Positions 8,523 through 17,040 of a DNA stretch of 64,000 bases are shown in pieces. The notes beneath the pieces are model-generated. The model searched no databases. It had not been told where the DNA came from and saw only the letters and a list, made by a program, of their open reading frames with translations. Positions within the stretch are counted from its first letter, which is position 1. Each line of letters opens with the position of its first letter. The translations under genes were made by a program, and so were the position numbers. Source of the stretch: Mesorhizobium sp. CAU 1732 (GTDB taxonomy: Bacteria > Pseudomonadota > Alphaproteobacteria > Rhizobiales > Rhizobiaceae); the NCBI RefSeq assembly GCF_039888675.1, contig NZ_JBDQQR010000001.1, forward strand, positions 744,001 through 808,000. The letters are read 5' to 3'.

Positions 8523-9980
8523 ATGAACGCCATCCTGCCCGCAAAGTCGGTTTCCCCGGCCAAGCTGAACGCCTTCCCCGTCTTCATGCGGGTCGAGGGT
8601 CGCCTGGTCGTGATCGTCGGCAATGGCGAGGAGGCGCTCGCCAAGGCGCGCCTGATGAGCCAGTCCTCCGCGCGGCTGCGCATCATCGCCGAGGAACCGG
8701 AAGCAGCGCTTGTCGCTTGGGTCTCGGCCAATGACGTGGACTTCGTTCGCCAGGCCTATGACCCTGCGCATCTAGACGGTGCGGTTCTGGTCTTCGCCGC
8801 CACCGGCGAGGAAGTGCATGACGCGCGCGTGGTTGCGGATGCGCGCAGCGCCGGTATTGCGGCCAACGCGGTGGACCGCCCCGAACTCTGTGACTTTTTC
8901 ACGCCGGCGCTGGTCAATCGCGCGCCGGTCGCGATCGCGATCGGCACCGAGGGGGCAGGGCCGGTTCTCGCCCAGATGATCCGGGCGCGGATCGACCAGA
9001 TGCTGTCGCCGTCGCTTGGGCGGCTCGCTACGCTCGCCAGCGCCTATCGCGATGCCGCCGAAAGGCTCCTGCCGCGCGGCAATGCGCGCCGCCAGTTCTG
9101 GAAGGCGTTCTTCACGGGCGAGGTTGCGCACTCGGTGGCAGTGGGCGACGAGAGCCAGGCCGGCCTGTCGGCCTCCGCGCTGCTGCGCAATGGCGGGCGC
9201 ACCGCCGGGCACATCTCGCTCGTGGGCGCAGGCCCCGGTTCGGAAGATCTTATTACGTTGCGCGCTCATCGCCTGCTGATGGAAGCCGACGTCATCGTAC
9301 ATGACGCGCTGGTGCCGGAGGCGGTCATCGCGCTGGGTCGCCGCGACGCGGAGCGCATTGCCGCCGGCAAGCGCAAGGGTTGCCATTCGAAGTCGCAGGC
9401 CGAGATCAACGACCTGCTGGTTGAGCTCGGCCGCGAAGGCAAGCGTGTCGTCCGGCTGAAGTCGGGCGATCCGCTGGTGTTCGGCCGTGCTGGCGAGGAG
9501 ATGGCGGCGTTGCGTGCCGCAGGCATCTCCTACGAGGTCGTGCCGGGCGTGACGGCGGCTTTCGCCGCCGCTGCCGATTTCGAGCTGCCGCTGACGCTGC
9601 GTGGCGTCGCGTCCTCGATGGTGTTCACCACCGGTCACGATCTCAGGGGCAATTCGCTGCCGGACTGGGCGAAACTCGCCGTCGCCGGCGCGACCGTCGC
9701 TGTCTATATGGGCCGGTCGATCGCGGCTGACGTGGCGGCGCGCCTGGCCGAAGCCGGCCTCTCACCCGACACGGCTGTCGCCGTTGTCGAGAATGCGAGC
9801 CTGGGTCACCGCAAGCTGTTCCATGGAACGCTCGCCGACCTGCCTTCGCTGGAACATCGATCCGACCTGACCGGGCCGGTGATGACCATCATCGGTGACG
9901 CCGTCGCCGGAGCCAATTTCGACAAGTCTGAGCCGCTCGCCGCCCACAAGGGCGCGCGCGTGTTCGCCCGTGCACAGTGA
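8523..9980 (+). CDS. cysG: Siroheme synthase (precorrin-2 dehydrogenase/ferrochelatase and uroporphyrinogen-III C-methyltransferase)
   Basis: A 485-residue two-domain enzyme that turns uroporphyrinogen III into siroheme, the cofactor of the sulfite reductase encoded downstream. The N-terminal part has the NAD-dependent dehydrogenase/ferrochelatase fold (FPVFMRVEGRLVVIVGNGEE). The C-terminal methyltransferase starts with VGAGPGSEDLITL near residue 234 and includes VRLKSGDPLVFGRAGEE and VVPGVTAAFAAAA. The frame is open far upstream, but the ATG at 8523 gives the family N-terminus. First gene of a sulfur assimilation operon. Confidence 0.93.
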   Translation: MNAILPAKSVSPAKLNAFPVFMRVEGRLVVIVGNGEEALAKARLMSQSSARLRIIAEEPEAALVAWVSANDVDFVRQAYDPAHLDGAVLVFAATGEEVHDARVVADARSAGIAANAVDRPELCDFFTPALVNRAPVAIAIGTEGAGPVLAQMIRARIDQMLSPSLGRLATLASAYRDAAERLLPRGNARRQFWKAFFTGEVAHSVAVGDESQAGLSASALLRNGGRTAGHISLVGAGPGSEDLITLRAHRLLMEADVIVHDALVPEAVIALGRRDAERIAAGKRKGCHSKSQAEINDLLVELGREGKRVVRLKSGDPLVFGRAGEEMAALRAAGISYEVVPGVTAAFAAAADFELPLTLRGVASSMVFTTGHDLRGNSLPDWAKLAVAGATVAVYMGRSIAADVAARLAEAGLSPDTAVAVVENASLGHRKLFHGTLADLPSLEHRSDLTGPVMTIIGDAVAGANFDKSEPLAAHKGARVFARAQ

Positions 9981-9993
9981 AAGGATGCATCTC

Positions 9994-10302
9994 ATGAAAG
10001 TCCTGACCGCAAACCGCCTGATCGATGGTGAAGCCGTTTGGCTCGCCAGCGACCATTCCTGGGCCGAGACGATCCATGCCGCCGAGATCGCGCGCGACAC
10101 GGAGACGGAAGAGAAGCTCGAACGCGCCGGCAAGGCCGCCTACCTCAAGAACGAGGTGGTCGACGTCAATTTGATCGACATCCAGCTTGTCGACGGTTCG
10201 ATCCGCCCGACGCGCCTGCGCGAGCAGATCCGCGCATCCGGCCCGACCAACCGCACCGACCATGGCAAGCAGGCGCGTCCCGAGATCGCCGCCGCCGCGT
10301 AA
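9994..10302 (+). CDS. DUF2849 domain-containing protein
   Basis: A 102-residue protein starting MKVLTANRLIDGEAVWLASD. Proteins of this type are regularly found between cysG and cysI in alphaproteobacteria. The ATG at 9994 is preceded by AAGGA at eight bases; an in-frame ATG at 9985 is also possible. It has no cysteines visible in conserved spacing and no membrane segment. Its role in sulfite reduction is undefined; position suggests a helper of siroheme or electron delivery. Confidence 0.85.
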   Translation: MKVLTANRLIDGEAVWLASDHSWAETIHAAEIARDTETEEKLERAGKAAYLKNEVVDVNLIDIQLVDGSIRPTRLREQIRASGPTNRTDHGKQARPEIAAAA

Positions 10303-10327
10303 GCAGACCCTGCAAGGATATCCCAGC

Positions 10328-11998
10328 ATGTACCGCTACGATGAATTCGACCACGGCTTCGTGAAGGCGCGCGTCGGCGAATTCCGCGATCAGGTGGATC
10401 GCCGCCTCGCCGGCGAGATCACGGAAGACCAGTTCAAGCCGCTGCGGCTGATGAACGGCGTCTACCTGCAGCTCCACGCCTACATGCTGCGCGTCGCCAT
10501 CCCCTACGGTACGCTGAATTCGCGGCAGATGCGCGTGCTCGCCCACATCGCGCGCAAGTACGACAAGGGCTACGGCCACTTCACCACGCGCCAGAACATC
10601 CAGTACAACTGGCCGGCGCTGGCCGACATTCCGGCGATCCTCGACGAACTCGCAAGCGTCGAGATGCATGCGCTTCAGACTTCGGGCAATTGCATTCGCA
10701 ACGTGACTGCCGACCATTTCGCAGGCGCTGCCGCCGACGAAGTCGCCGATCCGCGCCCTTATGCCGAAATCCTGCGGCAGTGGTCGTCGGTCCATCCGGA
10801 ATTTTCCTACCTGCCGCGCAAGTTCAAGATCGCGGTGACGGGTGCCGAGCGCGACCGCGCTGCGATCCAGGTCCACGACATTGGTCTGCATCTGAAGAAG
10901 AATGCGGCCGGCGAACTGGGCTTTGCCGTCTATGTCGGCGGCGGGCAGGGTCGTACGCCCATGATCGCCAAGAAAATCCGCGACTTCCTTCCCGAAGAGG
11001 ATTTGCTGACCTATTCGACCGCGATCCTGCGCGTCTACAATCTGAACGGCCGCCGCGACAACAAGTACAAGGCCCGCATCAAGATCCTCGTTCATGAAAC
11101 CGGCACCGAGGAACTCACCCGTCAGGTCGAGGCCGAGTTCGCCGAGTTGAAGAACTCCGAACTCAAGCTTCCCGATGCCGATATCCGCGCGATCGAAGCC
11201 TATTTCGCGCCGCCGGCCCTTGCCGCGCGTCCCGAAGGCGAAGCGGCCGTGAAACAGGGGCAGCTCGACAATCGCAACTTCGCCGCCTGGCTGAAGCGCA
11301 ACGTCACCACGCACCGTCACCCGGACTACGCCGCCGTCACCATCTCGCTCAAGGGGATCGGCGAGGCACCGGGCGATGCGTCCGACGACCAGATGGATGC
11401 GATCGCCGACATCGCGGAGGCCTTCGCTTTCGACGAAATTCGCGTCAGCCACGAGCAGAACCTGATCCTGCCGCATGTCGCGCGTGCCGATCTTCTGGCG
11501 GTCTATGAAAGGTTGGTCGCGATCGGTCTGGAGACGCCGAATGCCGGCCTGATCACGGACATCATCGCCTGCCCCGGCCTCGACTATTGCGCGCTCGCCA
11601 ATGCCCGCTCGATCTCGGTGGCGCAGGATATCGCCAAACGCTTCGCCTCGCAGGAGCGCCAGGAGGCGATCGGCGAGTTGAAGCTCAAGATTTCCGGCTG
11701 CATCAACGCCTGCGGCCACCACCATGTCGGCCATATCGGCATCCTCGGCGTCGAGAAGAAGGGGGCGGAGCTTTATCAAGTCACGCTGGGCGGCTCCGGC
11801 GACGAAAACACCTCGATCGGCGATATCGTTGGTCGCGGCTTTGGCCCGGACGAAATCACCGACGCGATCGAGACGGTCGTCGAGACCTACATGGCCTACC
11901 GCGCGGGCCCCGAGGAAACTTTCCTCCAGGCCTATCGCCGGCTTGGCGCTGCTCCGTTCAAGGAGGCGCTCTATGGAGGCGAAGCAAAGGCAGCCTGA
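10328..11998 (+). CDS. cysI: Nitrite/sulfite reductase hemoprotein (assimilatory sulfite reductase)
   Basis: A 556-residue siroheme [4Fe-4S] enzyme that reduces sulfite to sulfide. The four cluster-binding cysteines are visible as CPGLDYC (residues 415 and 421) and GCINACGHHH (residues 458 and 462). The N-terminal half has YGHFTTRQNIQYNW and TSGNCIRNVTADHFAG, typical of the family. The ATG at 10328 follows AAGGATATCCCAGC. It overlaps the next gene by 26 bases. Placement between cysG and an APS reductase supports sulfite rather than nitrite as substrate. Confidence 0.92.
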   Translation: MYRYDEFDHGFVKARVGEFRDQVDRRLAGEITEDQFKPLRLMNGVYLQLHAYMLRVAIPYGTLNSRQMRVLAHIARKYDKGYGHFTTRQNIQYNWPALADIPAILDELASVEMHALQTSGNCIRNVTADHFAGAAADEVADPRPYAEILRQWSSVHPEFSYLPRKFKIAVTGAERDRAAIQVHDIGLHLKKNAAGELGFAVYVGGGQGRTPMIAKKIRDFLPEEDLLTYSTAILRVYNLNGRRDNKYKARIKILVHETGTEELTRQVEAEFAELKNSELKLPDADIRAIEAYFAPPALAARPEGEAAVKQGQLDNRNFAAWLKRNVTTHRHPDYAAVTISLKGIGEAPGDASDDQMDAIADIAEAFAFDEIRVSHEQNLILPHVARADLLAVYERLVAIGLETPNAGLITDIIACPGLDYCALANARSISVAQDIAKRFASQERQEAIGELKLKISGCINACGHHHVGHIGILGVEKKGAELYQVTLGGSGDENTSIGDIVGRGFGPDEITDAIETVVETYMAYRAGPEETFLQAYRRLGAAPFKEALYGGEAKAA

Positions 11999-12725
11999 CG
12001 CCGGGCTCGACGCGTTCGAGCTCGCCGCATCGCTGGAAGCGCGTTTCGGCCGGCTGGATCCGGAAGACGTCATCTCGGTCGCCGCGACACGCTTCGGCGC
12101 GGGCAAGATCGCTGCCGTGTCCTCCTTCGGCGCGGATTCGGCCGTTCTCCTGCACATGATCGCGCAGATCGATCGCACGCTACCGATCGTCTTCCTCGAT
12201 ACCGGCAAGCATTTCGACGAGACGATCGACTATCGCGATCAGCTTGCCTCCGACCTCGGCCTGACCGACATCCGCATCGTCACCCCGAAGGAGGAAACGC
12301 TCGCGGGCGCGGATCCGAAGGGCGACCTGCACAAGACCGACACCGACGGCTGCTGCGCGATCCGCAAGGTAGAGCCGATGGCCCGTGGGGTATCGCCGTT
12401 CCGGGCGTGGTTCACCGGCCGCAAGCGCTTCCAGGCATCGACACGCAACGCAATGCCGGTTTTCGAGGCGGTGGGCGAGCGCATCCGCATCAACCCGATG
12501 GCGCGGTGGAACACCGAGCAGTTGGCGGTCTATATGCGCCAGCACGATCTGCGCGAAAATCCACTGGTCGCCTTCGGCTACCTGTCGATCGGTTGCTTTC
12601 CCTGCACGCAGCCTGCAAAACCGGGCGAGGATGCCCGTTCGGGGCGTTGGGCCGGCAAGGGCAAGACCGAATGCGGCATTCACCTGACAGGGCTCGAAAA
12701 GTCGCTGACCTCGTCGTCTCTTTAG
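11973..12725 (+). CDS. cysH: Adenylyl-sulfate (APS) reductase, thioredoxin-dependent
   Basis: A 250-residue assimilatory reductase converting adenylyl sulfate to sulfite. It has the iron-sulfur signature CCAIRK (Cys127-Cys128) plus CFPC (Cys208, Cys211), which marks the [4Fe-4S] APS-type enzyme rather than the PAPS-type, and the catalytic C-terminal Cys234 in ECGIHLTG. The nucleotide-binding region VSSFGADSAVLLH lies near residue 50. The ATG at 11973 sits inside the cysI coding region, GGAGGCGCT upstream acting as ribosome binding site, so translation is coupled. Confidence 0.92.
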   Translation: MEAKQRQPDAGLDAFELAASLEARFGRLDPEDVISVAATRFGAGKIAAVSSFGADSAVLLHMIAQIDRTLPIVFLDTGKHFDETIDYRDQLASDLGLTDIRIVTPKEETLAGADPKGDLHKTDTDGCCAIRKVEPMARGVSPFRAWFTGRKRFQASTRNAMPVFEAVGERIRINPMARWNTEQLAVYMRQHDLRENPLVAFGYLSIGCFPCTQPAKPGEDARSGRWAGKGKTECGIHLTGLEKSLTSSSL

Positions 12726-12735
12726 GATCGGTATC

Positions 12736-13272
12736 ATGAACGAGATCGACACCGCGCCAGGCGCGCGCCTGTGGACGCCGGAAGGCTTTCGCGAGGACGA
12801 ATGGTCCCATTCGGAAAGCGCGGGCGCGCTCGCCGGCAACCACCGCGTGATCCTGCCGCTTCAGGCCTTCCTCGCGCTCGACCCCGAGCAGCGGGATGCG
12901 CTGGCAGGACGGATTGGCGTCCATATCCTGCCCGGCGAAAACATCGAGGCGATCGTACCGCATCTTCACGCTTTGCCGCTGATCTCGCTCGGCTTTCCAG
13001 CGTTCAGCGACGGCCGCAGCTATTCCAAGGCGGAACTGCTGCGCACGCGCCATGGCTACACCGGCATCGTACGCGCCTCCGGCGATGTCCTCATCGACCA
13101 GATCCCGCTGATGATCCGCACCGGTTTCAACGAATTCGAGGTGAAGAACCCCACCGCTCTCAAGCGCCTGGAGGAAGGGCGCGTGGGCGGCATCCCGTTT
13201 TATTACCAGCCGACCGCGAAAGCCGAGGACGAAGGCGCGCGTTACGCGTGGCGGCGCATTCCCGCCGCTTGA
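12736..13272 (+). CDS. DUF934 domain-containing protein
   Basis: A 178-residue protein of the DUF934 family that accompanies cysI/cysH in many proteobacteria. Recognisable stretches are [33 protein letters not shown] and [20 protein letters not shown] [17 protein letters not shown]. The start is preceded by AGGATCGG. It is the last gene of the sulfur operon. Its biochemical function is not known; an electron-transfer or assembly role for sulfite reductase has been assumed from context. Confidence 0.85.
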   Translation: MNEIDTAPGARLWTPEGFREDEWSHSESAGALAGNHRVILPLQAFLALDPEQRDALAGRIGVHILPGENIEAIVPHLHALPLISLGFPAFSDGRSYSKAELLRTRHGYTGIVRASGDVLIDQIPLMIRTGFNEFEVKNPTALKRLEEGRVGGIPFYYQPTAKAEDEGARYAWRRIPAA

Positions 13273-13474
13273 GCCTGCGGATTCTGGGCCTCATGGGTTG
13301 CATATTGGCCCAAGGGGTCTATATCGGGCGTATCTTCAGGCGCCCGAGGAATCGGGACGCATTGTCCAATCACCTCTCGTGACATGGCGCCCTCCGCAGG
13401 ATCGCATCAGCGACCTACCCATGCTCTGCCTGTTTATCACAGACAGGACGAACCCGTTAAAGTCAGGAAATCCA

Positions 13475-13744
13475 TTGCAGGTCATCGTACGCGACAACAA
13501 TGTCGATCAGGCCCTTCGGGTCCTCAAGAAGAAAATGCAGCGCGAAGGCGTCTTCCGCGAAATGAAGGCGCGCCGTTCTTACGAAAAGCCATCTGAGAAG
13601 CGTGCTCGCCAGAAGGCTGAAGCCGTTCGCAGGTCCCGCAAGCTCGCCCGCAAGCAGGCACAGCGCGAAGGACTTCTTCCCGCTCCCAAGAAGAAGGTGC
13701 GCCCGACCGGTCGTCCGGCTGCTCCGTCCGCAAACGCGGCATAA
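13475..13744 (+). CDS. rpsU: 30S ribosomal protein S21, TTG start
   Basis: Small-subunit protein S21, 89 residues, recognised by [40 protein letters not shown] and [17 protein letters not shown]. The family N-terminus (M/V-Q-V-x-V-R-D-N-N) fixes the start at the TTG at 13475, with AGGAA five bases upstream; the frame is open to 13298 but that part does not belong. A basic, proline-rich C-terminal tail ([20 protein letters not shown]) makes it longer than the usual 65-75 residues. The 200 bases upstream hold no other gene and presumably its promoter. Confidence 0.9.
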   Translation: MQVIVRDNNVDQALRVLKKKMQREGVFREMKARRSYEKPSEKRARQKAEAVRRSRKLARKQAQREGLLPAPKKKVRPTGRPAAPSANAA

Positions 13745-13761
13745 TCAATTTAGCTGATTTT

Positions 13762-13787
13762 GGTTGGCGGCCTTTTGGCCGCTAGCC
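13762..13787. terminator. Hairpin between rpsU and the convergent small gene
   Basis: GGTTGGCGGCC-TTTT-GGCCGCTAGCC can fold into an 11-bp stem with two G-U wobbles (on the plus strand) and a four-base loop. It lies 18 bases after the rpsU stop codon and just after the convergent 66-residue gene, so it may terminate both. No strong T-tract follows on either strand, so confidence is moderate. Confidence 0.5.
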
Positions 13788-13789
13788 TG

Positions 13790-13990
13790 CTACTGCCGGC
13801 GGCCGCGGTTTCTGCGTTCCGCACGATCGAGTTCGCCCAACAGGGCAACGAACTCGTCCGGCACGTCCATGGTAGGCTTGAATGCCGGAATCCGGGCAAG
13901 CATGCGGCGATTCGTGTCCGAGCCGATCTCCTTTCGGATCACCTTGGTCAGCGCTCTCTCTCGCATCTGTTTGGCCTTCGTTTCAGACAT
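13790..13990 (-). CDS. Small basic hypothetical protein
   Basis: A 66-residue reading frame, MSETKAKQMRERALTKVIRK and onward to LDRAERRNRGRRQ, soluble, rich in charged residues and probably helical. Third-position base use is that of real genes here, and the frame converges with rpsU. A weak GGAA-type ribosome binding site precedes the ATG. I do not recognise the family. It could be a conserved rhizobial small protein; the main alternative is that it is spurious. Confidence 0.6.
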   Translation of the reverse strand: MSETKAKQMRERALTKVIRKEIGSDTNRRMLARIPAFKPTMDVPDEFVALLGELDRAERRNRGRRQ

Positions 13991-14168
13991 TTTCCGATTC
14001 CACGTTCAGGAAAACAGTCGACGCAACGGATTGTTCCAGATGTCGGCTTCACACACATCATCAAGCCGGTAACACGGTAAAGTTTTACTTAAATTGCAAT
14101 TTATCCATTCTGGACGCAGGAAAACCGTGCGTTTTCAGATGGCGGAAGATTTCCACCATCCTGTCCAG

Positions 14169-14191
14169 CCCGGCGCGCGCGCCGGGTTTGT
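14169..14191 (+). terminator. GC palindrome followed by TTTGTGT
   Basis: CCCGGCGCGCGCGCCGGG at 14169-14186 is a perfect palindrome followed on the plus strand by TTTGTGT. It sits in the 263-base gap 13991-14253, in which I see no protein gene. It could terminate a short plus-strand transcript that I cannot otherwise identify, or act without a T-tract as the end of the SIS-domain gene on the minus strand. Confidence 0.4.
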
Positions 14192-14253
14192 GTCGAAAAC
14201 TGGGCAGTCCCGCGCGCTCGCCTCGTCAATTCGGTTCGAACGGCCCTGCTTCT

Positions 14254-15282
14254 TCAGATCGTTTCCGTCACCTTGCGCAGATGCGCGGGGCGGTCGGGGT
14301 CGTTGCCGCGCAGGCGCGAAAGCTGTTCCACGAACACGTAGAACGAGACTGCCTGACAGATCGGATCGAGCGCGGGATGCGGAGCATCGGCGCAAGGCAG
14401 GCGGCGCACGGCATCGCCTAAAGCCCCACCCGCAAGCCAGACATCTGCGCCGGCTGCCGACAGGCGCCGAGTCGTGTCTATAACGCCCGACCGCGCTTCA
14501 TCGCGGGGCACGAAGACCAGCGCGCGCAATCCTTCACCCGCCAGCACGAGAGGTCCATGCAGCACCTCCGCCGTGCTGAAACCCTCGGCATGAACCGCGC
14601 ATGTTTCCTTCAGCTTCAGCGCGGCCTCGTATGCGATGGTGAGCGCGGGGCCACGGCTGAGGCAAAAGGCGGACGTTGCGTCCGAGAACGACGCATTCGC
14701 ATCGCTCCAGTCACATGCTAGCGCGGCTTCGAGCGCTTTCGGCAGCATCCGGATTGCAGCCAGAAGCTCGTCGTCCCGCGACCAGGACGCGACGATCGCG
14801 GCAATGGCGACGAGGGACGCCACATAGCTCTTCGACGCCGCGACGGCCTTTTCCGGGCCGGCCAGCAGGGGCGCGGCGAGCTCGGCCACGTCGCTTGCCG
14901 GTGCCCCCTCCGCATTGACCAGTGCCATGGTCAGCGCCCCACCCTCGCGACCCGCTTCGAGCAGCGAGATCAGGTCGGGGCTTGCACCGGACTGCGAGAT
15001 CGCGACCAACCCGGCCTGCCGTAGCTGCAGCGACGTCTTGTAGATCGATGCCACCGACGGCCCCATCGATGCGACGGCGATGCCGAGACGCGTCTCGACG
15101 AGATATTTCAGATAGGTCGCAGCGTGGTCGGACGTGCCGCGCGCAGACGTGACCAGAAAGGCCGGCGCGCGTTCGCGCAAGGCGGTGCCCATCGCGGCGT
15201 ACGCGTCCATGCCGTGTTCGATCTGCCGCGCGACGACCGACGGAATCTCCCGCGTCTCGCTTGCCATCATCGTCTGCGTCAT
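14254..15282 (-). CDS. SIS domain protein, GlmS/NagB-II like sugar-phosphate isomerase/deaminase
   Basis: A 342-residue protein made of two SIS domains, as in the isomerase half of glucosamine-6-phosphate synthase, without the glutaminase domain. Motifs include TSARGTSDHAATYLKYLVE in domain 1, AISQSGASPDL, then CLSRGPALTIAYEAALKLKE in domain 2 and a C-terminal RGNDPDRPAHLRKVTETI that is typical of this family. Likely reaction: glucosamine-6-phosphate deamination or a related amino-sugar phosphate isomerisation. It stands alone, with no GntR regulator or sugar transporter beside it, so the physiological substrate is open. Confidence 0.82.
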   Translation of the reverse strand: MTQTMMASETREIPSVVARQIEHGMDAYAAMGTALRERAPAFLVTSARGTSDHAATYLKYLVETRLGIAVASMGPSVASIYKTSLQLRQAGLVAISQSGASPDLISLLEAGREGGALTMALVNAEGAPASDVAELAAPLLAGPEKAVAASKSYVASLVAIAAIVASWSRDDELLAAIRMLPKALEAALACDWSDANASFSDATSAFCLSRGPALTIAYEAALKLKETCAVHAEGFSTAEVLHGPLVLAGEGLRALVFVPRDEARSGVIDTTRRLSAAGADVWLAGGALGDAVRRLPCADAPHPALDPICQAVSFYVFVEQLSRLRGNDPDRPAHLRKVTETI

Positions 15283-15518
15283 GAGCGCCTCCTCTCTGTG
15301 TTACTGCCGCGCCTGCCCTGCATCCCGTCCGCAGAGAATGCAAGATGCTTTTGTCTCGCCGGCATTCGGTTGATTGCGTTGCGCGCTCGCGCCGACTCAG
15401 GTCTTTTTGCCTGACCGCGTGTTGAGCGTCATAGATGCTGCCACGCAGCCTATCGCGAGTGTGACGCGTGCAATGACGTTCGTATCCCGCCGCATATCAT
15501 AATGATGGGACGAACCGG

Positions 15519-16523
15519 ATGAACGAGACGACGATCACGCCCGACGATGCCCACGCTCTTGTCGTGGCGGCCCTTATCGCATCCGACACGTCGCGGGAAA
15601 ACGCGGAGTCCGTTGCCCGCGCGCTTGTCGGCGCGGAACTGGTCGGGCAGGGCGGTCATGGCCTGCGCCGGGTCGCTGCCTACACGGCACAGGCGCGGGT
15701 CGGCAAGGTGAACGGGCAGGCACGGCCAACTGCAAAGCAGATGCGGCCGGCCGCAATTCTCGTCGATGCGGGGCACGGCTTCGCCTTTCCAGCGCTCGAT
15801 CTTGCGATTGACACGATCGACCCGATGGCGCGCGAGCAGGGAATCGCAATGGCGGGCATAACGCGCTCGCATCATGCCGGCGTTGCTGGTCTCACGGTGG
15901 AGGCGCTGGCCGATCGCGGACTCGTCGCCCTCATGTTTGCCAATACGCCCGCAGCGATGGCGCCATGGGGCGGGCGGCGCGCGCTCTTCGGCACCGATCC
16001 GGTCGCCTTCGCGTGTCCCGCAGACGATGCGCCGCCGATCGTCGTCGACGTCTCGCTTTCCAAGGTCGCGCGCGGCAAGATCATGGCCGCGAACCAGAGC
16101 GGCAAGCCGATCCCCGAAGGCTGGGCGACGGACGCCGAGGGCAGGCCCACGACCGATGCGGCCGCCGCCATGAACGGATTCATGGTTCCGCTCGGCGATG
16201 CGAAGGGCACCGCGCTGGCGCTGATGGTCGAGCTCCTGTGCGCTGGTCTGACCGGCGCGAATTTCGCATTCGAGCAGTCGTCTCTGTTCGATGCCGAAGG
16301 CGCGCCGCCCGGCAACGGCCAGATGATCATCGCGATAGACCCGGCACTTTTCAGCGGCAACGCGCTCGCGCGCTTCGGCCTGATGGCGGAAGCGATTGCG
16401 GGCCAGGAAGGCGCGCGCGTGCCGGGCAGCAGGCGTCACGCAATGCGCCAACGTTTCATGCGAGACGGGATCCCGGTTGAAACCGATCTCCTCGACCAGA
16501 TCCGCCGGATCGCCGGCGGCTGA
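15519..16523 (+). CDS. Ldh family oxidoreductase (malate/L-lactate dehydrogenase type)
   Basis: A 334-residue NAD(P)-dependent oxidoreductase of the Ldh_2 (malate/ureidoglycolate/L-sulfolactate) family, unrelated to Rossmann-fold lactate dehydrogenases. Characteristic stretches are GQGGHGLRRVAAY near residue 44-56, HHAGVAGLTVEALADRG and GTDPVAFACPADDAPPIVVD, followed by GNGQMIIAIDPALF. The start codon lies 236 bases from the divergent SIS gene; the ribosome binding site is weak. Substrate cannot be assigned; candidates are malate, 2,3-diketogulonate, delta-1-piperideine-2-carboxylate and sulfolactate. Confidence 0.85.
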   Translation: MNETTITPDDAHALVVAALIASDTSRENAESVARALVGAELVGQGGHGLRRVAAYTAQARVGKVNGQARPTAKQMRPAAILVDAGHGFAFPALDLAIDTIDPMAREQGIAMAGITRSHHAGVAGLTVEALADRGLVALMFANTPAAMAPWGGRRALFGTDPVAFACPADDAPPIVVDVSLSKVARGKIMAANQSGKPIPEGWATDAEGRPTTDAAAAMNGFMVPLGDAKGTALALMVELLCAGLTGANFAFEQSSLFDAEGAPPGNGQMIIAIDPALFSGNALARFGLMAEAIAGQEGARVPGSRRHAMRQRFMRDGIPVETDLLDQIRRIAGG

Positions 16524-16576
16524 AAAACGGAAACAGGGCGACTGACTTTGCCGGCTCCAGAAGATATTCTGTGCTG

Positions 16577-16948
16577 ATGGACCAGAAGACACCCCAGCCA
16601 CGCCTCCGCTTTCGGCTTCTCCTCGGCCGAACGGCGATGATCGGCCCGGGCAAGGCCGACCTCCTCGAGGCGATTGCCGCGACCGGCTCGATCTCCGCTG
16701 CGGGGCGATCGATGGGGATGAGCTACAAGAAGGCGTGGTATCTCCTCGATGCGATGAACAGCCATTTCGCCAGCCCGCTGGTGGAAGCAAGCCGGGGCGG
16801 CAGCGGCCATGGCGGCGCGCATCTCACGCCGATGGGACGGGATGTCCTCGCCCGCTACCGGGCCATAGAGGCCAAGGCCGCCGCCGCCGTCGCGGCCGAG
16901 ATGGACGCCTTCAACGCTCTGATCGTCGAGCCGCCGCATAGTTCCTGA
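16577..16948 (+). CDS. ModE-like winged helix-turn-helix regulator without molybdate-binding domain
   Basis: A 123-residue DNA-binding protein of the LysR-N/ModE-N type: LLEAIAATGSISAAGRSMGM and SYKKAWYLLDAMN form the helix-turn-helix, followed by GGAHLTPMGRDVLARYRAIE. It has only this domain and lacks the C-terminal TOBE/MOP domains that bind molybdate in Escherichia coli ModE. It lies directly before modABC, and a ModE-type palindrome lies between them, so it is the probable regulator. How it senses molybdate is not visible; the MOP domain of ModC or another route may be involved. Confidence 0.82.
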   Translation: MDQKTPQPRLRFRLLLGRTAMIGPGKADLLEAIAATGSISAAGRSMGMSYKKAWYLLDAMNSHFASPLVEASRGGSGHGGAHLTPMGRDVLARYRAIEAKAAAAVAAEMDAFNALIVEPPHSS

Positions 16949-16985
16949 AATCCCGGCATGAAAGGCTCTTGTGAACGCACGATGG

Positions 16986-17011
16986 CCGATATAGCCTGAT
17001 GTCTATATCGG
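16986..17011. promoter_or_regulatory. ModE box upstream of modA
   Basis: Perfect nine-base inverted repeat CCGATATAG - eight bases - CTATATCGG, centred 42 bases before the modA start codon. It resembles the CGATATATA-type ModE operator known from enterobacteria and other proteobacteria. Position suggests repression of modABC when molybdate is sufficient. Confidence 0.75.
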
Positions 17012-17040
17012 TATCCGGCATCGCCGTCTTTGGAGGAAAC

